DNA of 10,344 nt, taken from positions 1 to 10,344 of the forward strand of contig DQIA01000126.1 in NCBI GenBank assembly GCA_003525905.1, read 5' to 3'. This document shows positions 7,296 to 10,344 of the stretch, in pieces. The stretch is from Clostridiales bacterium (GTDB lineage Bacteria; Bacillota; Clostridia; Oscillospirales; Oscillospiraceae). Position numbers and translations under genes: made by a program. Below the pieces are notes generated by a model. It saw nothing but the letters and a program-made list of their open reading frames with translations, made no database searches and was not told where the DNA came from. The first letter of the stretch is position 1. Every line of letters starts with the position of its first letter.

Positions 7296-8510
7296 TTATT
7301 CCGCGGAGACCGTGGTGTACATCACAGGAACATTGTCCTTGATGACTGCGACGGTAGCGGAGTGGATGAGCAGGTTGTTCTCGTCGCAGGTAGCAACGCC
7401 CTGGAGCATCGGGAAATCCTTCGTCTCGGCGACGGCGTCGCGGATGGCCTGGCGGTCAGCGCTGCCCGCACGCTCGATGGCGTCGAACACAAGCTTGAAG
7501 GTGCTGTAGACGTCGGCGACGTAGAGCTCAGCCTTCTGGCCTTCGCCGTAGTCGCTGGCATACTTGTCGCAGAACGCGGTGACCTCGGGATCATCGGAGT
7601 TGCCGACGAAGTCGGTCACGGAGTACCAGCCCTCGACCCAATCCGGCTCGCAGAGGTCGCGGACCTGGTCCATGGTGATGGCCGGAGAGGCAACGGTCGG
7701 GACCTGCAGGCCCAGCTCGTAAGCCTGGCGGGCAGTCAGAACGTACTCGGCGTCGCTGGCCCAGACGACCATGCACTCAGCGCCCTTGCTCTTCAGATCG
7801 AGGATCTGACCGGTAACGTCGGTGTCGCCGATGTTGATGGCTTCGGGATAGACAGCCATGCCGGCGTCCTTGCAGGCGGCTTCGATGACTTCCATAGCGC
7901 CGGTGCCGAACTCGTTGTTCGTATACATGATGCCGACGGACTTGACCTTGAACTCATCGATGATGAGCTTCGCGGCGCAGGAGGCCATCAGGTTGTCGTT
8001 TGCACGGACGAGGAAGCAGTACTCGTTGTCCAGCTCAAGGAGCTTGGGGTTGGTGCCGAGGCCGAAGAAGGGGATCTTCGCATCCTTGTAAACGCCTTCA
8101 GCGGCGAGGATCATGCCGGAGTTCCACGGGCCGACGACTGCGGAGATCTTGTCGTTGCCGGCAAAGATGTTCGCGACGTTAACGGCAATGGCGTTGTCGG
8201 TGGCGTCGTCCTGGATGACGAGCTCGACCTTGCGGCCGCCGAGGAGGCCTCCGGCTGCGTTGACTTCGTCAACGGCCATCTGCGCAGCCTTCACCATGCG
8301 GTCGCCGTTGGCGGCGTCAGCACCGGTGATCTTGGCGCTCAGGCCGATGTAGATGGGCTCACCGGAGCCGGTATTGCTATCGCCGTTGCTGTCGGCGGTA
8401 TTTTCGGTGTTGGTGGTATCATTGCCCTTTGTCTCGTCATTAGAACCGGCGCAGGCGACCAGGCCGGCGACCATTACGAGGACAAGCAGAAGCGCGATCA
8501 GCTTTTTCAT
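7296..8510 (-). CDS. livJ: ABC transporter solute-binding lipoprotein (LivJ type)
   Basis: A 404-residue extracytoplasmic binding protein anchored to the membrane by lipid. The N-terminus is a type II signal peptide: KK at residues 2-3, a hydrophobic core, and the lipobox LVAC at 17-20, so the mature protein would start at Cys20. A flexible linker rich in Asn, Thr, Ser and Asp covers about residues 22-51. From about residue 52 (IYIGLSAKITG) the periplasmic-binding-protein type I (Peripla_BP_6) fold begins, with the typical GRKVELVIQDDATD and VVGPWNSG segments. It is the receptor for the LivHMGF permease encoded just downstream and sets the specificity of the system; the ligand cannot be read by eye. 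The start has AAGGAG eight nucleotides upstream. Confidence 0.95.
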   Translation of the reverse strand: MKKLIALLLVLVMVAGLVACAGSNDETKGNDTTNTENTADSNGDSNTGSGEPIYIGLSAKITGADAANGDRMVKAAQMAVDEVNAAGGLLGGRKVELVIQDDATDNAIAVNVANIFAGNDKISAVVGPWNSGMILAAEGVYKDAKIPFFGLGTNPKLLELDNEYCFLVRANDNLMASCAAKLIIDEFKVKSVGIMYTNNEFGTGAMEVIEAACKDAGMAVYPEAINIGDTDVTGQILDLKSKGAECMVVWASDAEYVLTARQAYELGLQVPTVASPAITMDQVRDLCEPDWVEGWYSVTDFVGNSDDPEVTAFCDKYASDYGEGQKAELYVADVYSTFKLVFDAIERAGSADRQAIRDAVAETKDFPMLQGVATCDENNLLIHSATVAVIKDNVPVMYTTVSAE

Positions 8511-8579
8511 TGGTTGTTCTCCTTATAATAATAATTCTCTGTCGACCGAGATGCGGGACCAGTGCGTGGGAAAGGGGGT

Positions 8580-8607
8580 GGTGCTCCGCCGTGGGAGGCG
8601 GAGCACC
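8580..8607. other. Perfect intercistronic hairpin upstream of the binding-protein gene
   Basis: The segment 8580-8590 pairs perfectly with 8597-8607 (11 bp, GC-rich, 6-nt loop). It lies 29 nt after the first aldolase's stop codon in the 126-nt gap before the binding-protein gene. On the minus strand it is followed by ACCCCC rather than T's, so it is not a classical intrinsic terminator. A role in message processing or stability is inferred. Confidence 0.65.
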
Positions 8608-8636
8608 GGAGGAAGAATCGCTTTTGTGAGGATGAA

Positions 8637-9542
8637 TTACTTCATGTCGGCAAGGATCTTCTCGATCTTGCGCTTGTTGGCCTCGTCGAGCTCGCCGAGG
8701 GGCTTGCGGGGCAGGCCGACATAGTCGAGGCCCTGAGCCTGCAGCGTGTACTTGCAGATCTCCTGCCAGTGAGGCACGCCGTTGACCTTGTCATAGAAGA
8801 AGTAGTTGATGTACGGCTGGATGTTATCCTGCGCAGCGCGGGCAGCCTTGACGTCGCCAGCGAAGCAGGCATCCTGCAGAGCGCGGCACTGCTTCGGCAG
8901 GACCGCCGGGAAGCCGGACAGCCAGCCATCGGCGCCGCAGAGCAGGCCTTCCATTGCGCAGTAGTCATGGCCATAGAAGACGGTCAGCTTGTCGCCGCAG
9001 GCGAACTTCAGCTCATGGACACGGTTGGGATCGCCATGGGCAGCCTTGATGCACTGGATGGTGCCGTCGTCGACGAGGGACTTGACTTCCTCGGTGTTCA
9101 GCTCATAGCCGGCGAACCAGGGGTTGTTGTAGACCATGATGTCGATGTCCAGAGCAGCGCGGATGTCGCGGAAGTGCTGGAGAACGGCCTTCTTATGCGG
9201 GTTGAGATAGAAGGGCAGGATGACCATGACGCAGTCAGCACCGTGATCCTGAGCAAACTTGCTCATCTTGATGGTGTTGAGGGTGTCGTAACGGCCGGTG
9301 CCGCAGACCAGAGGAACCTGACCAGCGAGGAAGCTGGAGACATGAGCGATGATCTCGCGCTGCTCTTCCATGTTCATGGCGATGTTCTCACCGGTGGAGC
9401 CGCAGATGGAGATGGTCTGTGCGCCGTTGTCGAGCAGCCAAGTCAGATACTTTTCCATGCCGGTCTTGTTGTAGGTCTGATCGGCATTCCAGATCGTCAT
9501 GCTGGCCGGGCAAAGGCCGTAAGCTTTCTTGTGATCTTTCAT
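8637..9542 (-). CDS. DHDPS/NAL-family class I aldolase or lyase (copy 2)
   Basis: A 301-residue second member of the dihydrodipicolinate synthase / N-acetylneuraminate lyase family, clearly divergent from the copy at the other end of the operon. Motifs are GSTGEN at residues 48-53, FYLNP at 111-115, catalytic Tyr138 in YNNP, Schiff-base Lys166 in IKAAHG, and GADGWLSG at 203-210. As in the other copy, the position of DapA Arg138 is Phe (Phe143, in PWFAG). The FYLNPHKKA stretch also departs from the PTQEG form of true DapA. The enzyme is therefore more likely a catabolic 2-oxo-acid aldolase or lyase, or a dehydratase or deaminase of the same superfamily, than a lysine-biosynthesis enzyme. The start has AAGGAGG eight nucleotides upstream. 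It lies between the small membrane gene and the binding-protein gene in one operon. Confidence 0.93.
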   Translation of the reverse strand: MKDHKKAYGLCPASMTIWNADQTYNKTGMEKYLTWLLDNGAQTISICGSTGENIAMNMEEQREIIAHVSSFLAGQVPLVCGTGRYDTLNTIKMSKFAQDHGADCVMVILPFYLNPHKKAVLQHFRDIRAALDIDIMVYNNPWFAGYELNTEEVKSLVDDGTIQCIKAAHGDPNRVHELKFACGDKLTVFYGHDYCAMEGLLCGADGWLSGFPAVLPKQCRALQDACFAGDVKAARAAQDNIQPYINYFFYDKVNGVPHWQEICKYTLQAQGLDYVGLPRKPLGELDEANKRKIEKILADMK

Positions 9543-9625
9543 TGTGTTTTCCTCCTTGAAATGATCCTTTCGGATTTTGGAACAAAGTAATTATTTCCAC
9601 CGGCTCATGCCGGACATGGATGGGT

Positions 9626-9916
9626 TCAGGCGAAGCGCATCACGACGTAGATGCCGAGGGCCACAACGAGGCCGCCGATGATCGCGCCGCGCAGCCACGG
9701 CGTCGGACGCTCGATACGGCTGCGGATAAGGGTCGGCAGGCCGCCGCAGAGCACCAGCGCGGCCGCAAGGCCGAGGGAATTGAAATGCTCGCCGTCGTTG
9801 CCGAAGCGGAGGATGCAGTAGCCGCCGCCCGCTGCCAGAAGCAGGCCAAGTGCAAGCTGCGCCAGGATGAAAATGCGTTCCGGCACGTTTGCGATGCGTT
9901 CGTTCAGCTTCGTCAT
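9626..9916 (-). CDS. Small three-helix membrane protein, function unknown
   Basis: A 96-residue hydrophobic protein that I do not recognise. Three membrane helices are predicted by eye at about residues 15-37, 46-65 and 74-94. The N-terminal stretch (MTKLNERIANVPER) is polar, and a basic loop (RSRIERP, 65-71) lies between helices 2 and 3. GREs of Gly and Ala in all three helices suggest tight packing. The start has GGGAG about eight nucleotides upstream and lies about 25 nt below the -10 box of a consensus promoter, so this is the first gene of the transcript. It is 83 nt before the first aldolase gene. It resembles neither a transporter subunit nor a small multidrug exporter (three helices rather than four). 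It could be an accessory to the importer or an unrelated membrane protein. Confidence 0.75.
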   Translation of the reverse strand: MTKLNERIANVPERIFILAQLALGLLLAAGGGYCILRFGNDGEHFNSLGLAAALVLCGGLPTLIRSRIERPTPWLRGAIIGGLVVALGIYVVMRFA

Positions 9917-9947
9917 GTTCCGTGCTCCCTTCGCTCTTTCTGACTGG

Positions 9948-9977
9948 ATTATACACCGCTCGACACCGGTATGTCAA
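9948..9977 (-). promoter_or_regulatory. Consensus sigma-A promoter of the operon
   Basis: On the minus strand, TTGACA (9977-9972) and TATAAT (9953-9948) are exact consensus boxes with an 18-bp spacer. Transcription would start near 9941, giving a leader of about 25 nt before the ATG at 9916. A promoter this strong would be expected to need repression, which fits the operator-like palindromes next to it. Confidence 0.88.
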
Positions 9978-9981
9978 CAGA

Positions 9982-9992
9982 TTGTATGACAA
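9982..9992. promoter_or_regulatory. GntR/FadR-type operator candidate, proximal
   Basis: TTGTATGACAA fits the FadR-subfamily GntR operator pattern TNGT-N3-ACNA. It lies 4 bp upstream of the -35 box, so a bound regulator would sit beside RNA polymerase. A near-copy lies 74 bp farther upstream. No regulator gene is in the window. Confidence 0.55.
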
Positions 9993-10053
9993 CAAAATCA
10001 ATTTCGTAGAAATGTTCAAGAAATCTCGCCAGATTTTGTGCACTTCGACCATT

Positions 10054-10068
10054 TATTGTCTGACAATA
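10054..10068. promoter_or_regulatory. GntR/FadR-type operator candidate, distal
   Basis: TATTGTCTGACAATA is a perfect palindrome around a central T (7 bp per arm). Its core TTGTCTGACAA differs from the promoter-proximal site at one position. The two centres, 10061 and 9987, are 74 bp apart, close to seven helical turns, so a repressor could bind both on the same face of the DNA and loop it. Confidence 0.58.
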
Positions 10069-10143
10069 CGACATCATGCCAACTCCGCTCGGAGGCGTCT
10101 GCGCTTTCCTGCCCGCGCCGCCCCCGCCGCCGGAGCAGAAAAA

Positions 10144-10160
10144 GCGCGCCGGAAGCGCGC
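10144..10160 (-). terminator. Terminator-like hairpin with T-tract
   Basis: GCGCGC at 10144-10149 and at 10155-10160 pair around a 5-nt loop. In the minus-strand direction the stem is followed by five T's. It lies upstream of the operon's promoter, so it would stop transcripts coming in from the right. A shorter T run also follows on the plus strand, but no plus-strand gene is present to end here. Confidence 0.5.
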
Positions 10161-10183
10161 ATTTTCTCCGATTCGGCCGATAA

Positions 10184-10219
10184 AAAAATGCAGTCTCAGA
10201 AAAGAGAGACTGCATTTTT
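10184..10219 (-). terminator. Strong intrinsic terminator hairpin
   Basis: A 14-bp perfect inverted repeat pairs 10184-10197 with 10206-10219 (core ATGCAGTCTC/GAGACTGCAT) around an 8-nt loop. The outer A-T pairs give a run of seven T's on the minus-strand transcript and five on the plus strand, so it could act in both directions. It most likely ends a minus-strand gene lying beyond the right edge and insulates this operon. Confidence 0.8.
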
Positions 10220-10249
10220 GGGGGGTATTGTTGAAGTATCGATGGCGTG

Positions 10250-10344
10250 TTGTAGGGTGCGGCGTCCCCGACGCACCGTGTACAGCCCGCAAATTTGGGG
10301 CCGCTCCCGATGCATGCACCTGCCATTGTAGGGGAGCGGCATGC
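10250..10344. repeat. Intergenic 'TTGTAGGG' repeat, cut by the window edge
   Basis: TTGTAGGG occurs at 10250-10257 and again at 10326-10333, each followed by a GC-rich stretch (gtgcggcgtcccc and ggagcggcatgc). Inside are GGTGCG at 10256-10261 with CGCACC at 10271-10276 and CCGCTCCC at 10301-10308 with GGGAGCGG at 10332-10339. From memory, repeats of this look are common between genes in Oscillospiraceae-type genomes; I could not check this. The second unit runs off the window. There is no convincing coding region between 9917 and 10344. Confidence 0.5.

Noticed and set aside
8511..8560. Possible internal promoter before the binding-protein gene (TATTATTATAA stretch)
   Set aside because: The only -35-like hexamer (TCGACA) is about 11 bp away, too close for a sigma-A promoter.
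10021..10036. AAATCT-CGCC-AGATTT inverted repeat as a third operator
   Set aside because: It is only 6 bp per arm, unlike the two TTGT-N3-ACAA sites, and nothing else supports a function.
9949..10326. Open frames in the right-hand intergenic region (9949-10326 and 10074-10319 minus, 10038-10331 plus)
   Set aside because: They run across the promoter, operators, terminator hairpins and repeat, lack convincing ribosome binding sites, and have low-complexity composition with no recognisable domain.

Overview
The window reads as one minus-strand catabolic operon, entered from the right-hand side. The organism looks like a GC-rich anaerobic Firmicute of the Oscillospiraceae / gut Clostridia type. 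The signs are AGGAGG-type ribosome binding sites before most genes, a typical Clostridia lipoprotein signal on the binding protein, GC-rich codon use, and a 'TTGTAGGG' intergenic repeat at the right edge. The taxonomic call is inference, not a computed assignment.

Layout in transcription order (right to left): repeat DNA at 10250-10344; two terminator-like hairpins at 10184-10219 and 10144-10160 that would close off an upstream transcript; a regulatory region with two TTGT-N3-ACAA palindromes of the GntR/FadR operator type and an exact-consensus promoter (TTGACA, 18 bp, TATAAT). Then a 96-residue three-helix membrane protein of unknown function (9916-9626), a DHDPS/NAL-family class I aldolase (9542-8637), a lipoprotein solute-binding protein (8510-7296), LivH, LivM, LivG and LivF (7201-3820), an Ldh_2-family NAD(P)-dependent 2-hydroxyacid dehydrogenase or imino-acid reductase (3793-2660), a LarA-like protein that keeps the residues expected of nickel-pincer racemases (2606-1329), a 219-bp inverted-repeat (MITE-like) element (1182-964), and a second DHDPS/NAL-family aldolase (937-20).

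How they could work together (inference): the ABC system imports a small organic acid. The LarA-like protein sets the C2 stereochemistry, the Ldh_2 enzyme oxidises the 2-hydroxyl to a 2-oxo acid, and one or both aldolases cleave it to pyruvate plus an aldehyde. Both aldolases keep the Schiff-base lysine and the catalytic tyrosine but have Phe where true dihydrodipicolinate synthase has the substrate-binding Arg, so neither is likely to be a lysine-biosynthesis enzyme. The substrate cannot be read from the sequence. Distinct hairpins sit at four of the wider gene junctions, which suggests expression is tuned gene by gene within one transcript. No RNA genes, CRISPR arrays, transposase genes or broken genes were seen.
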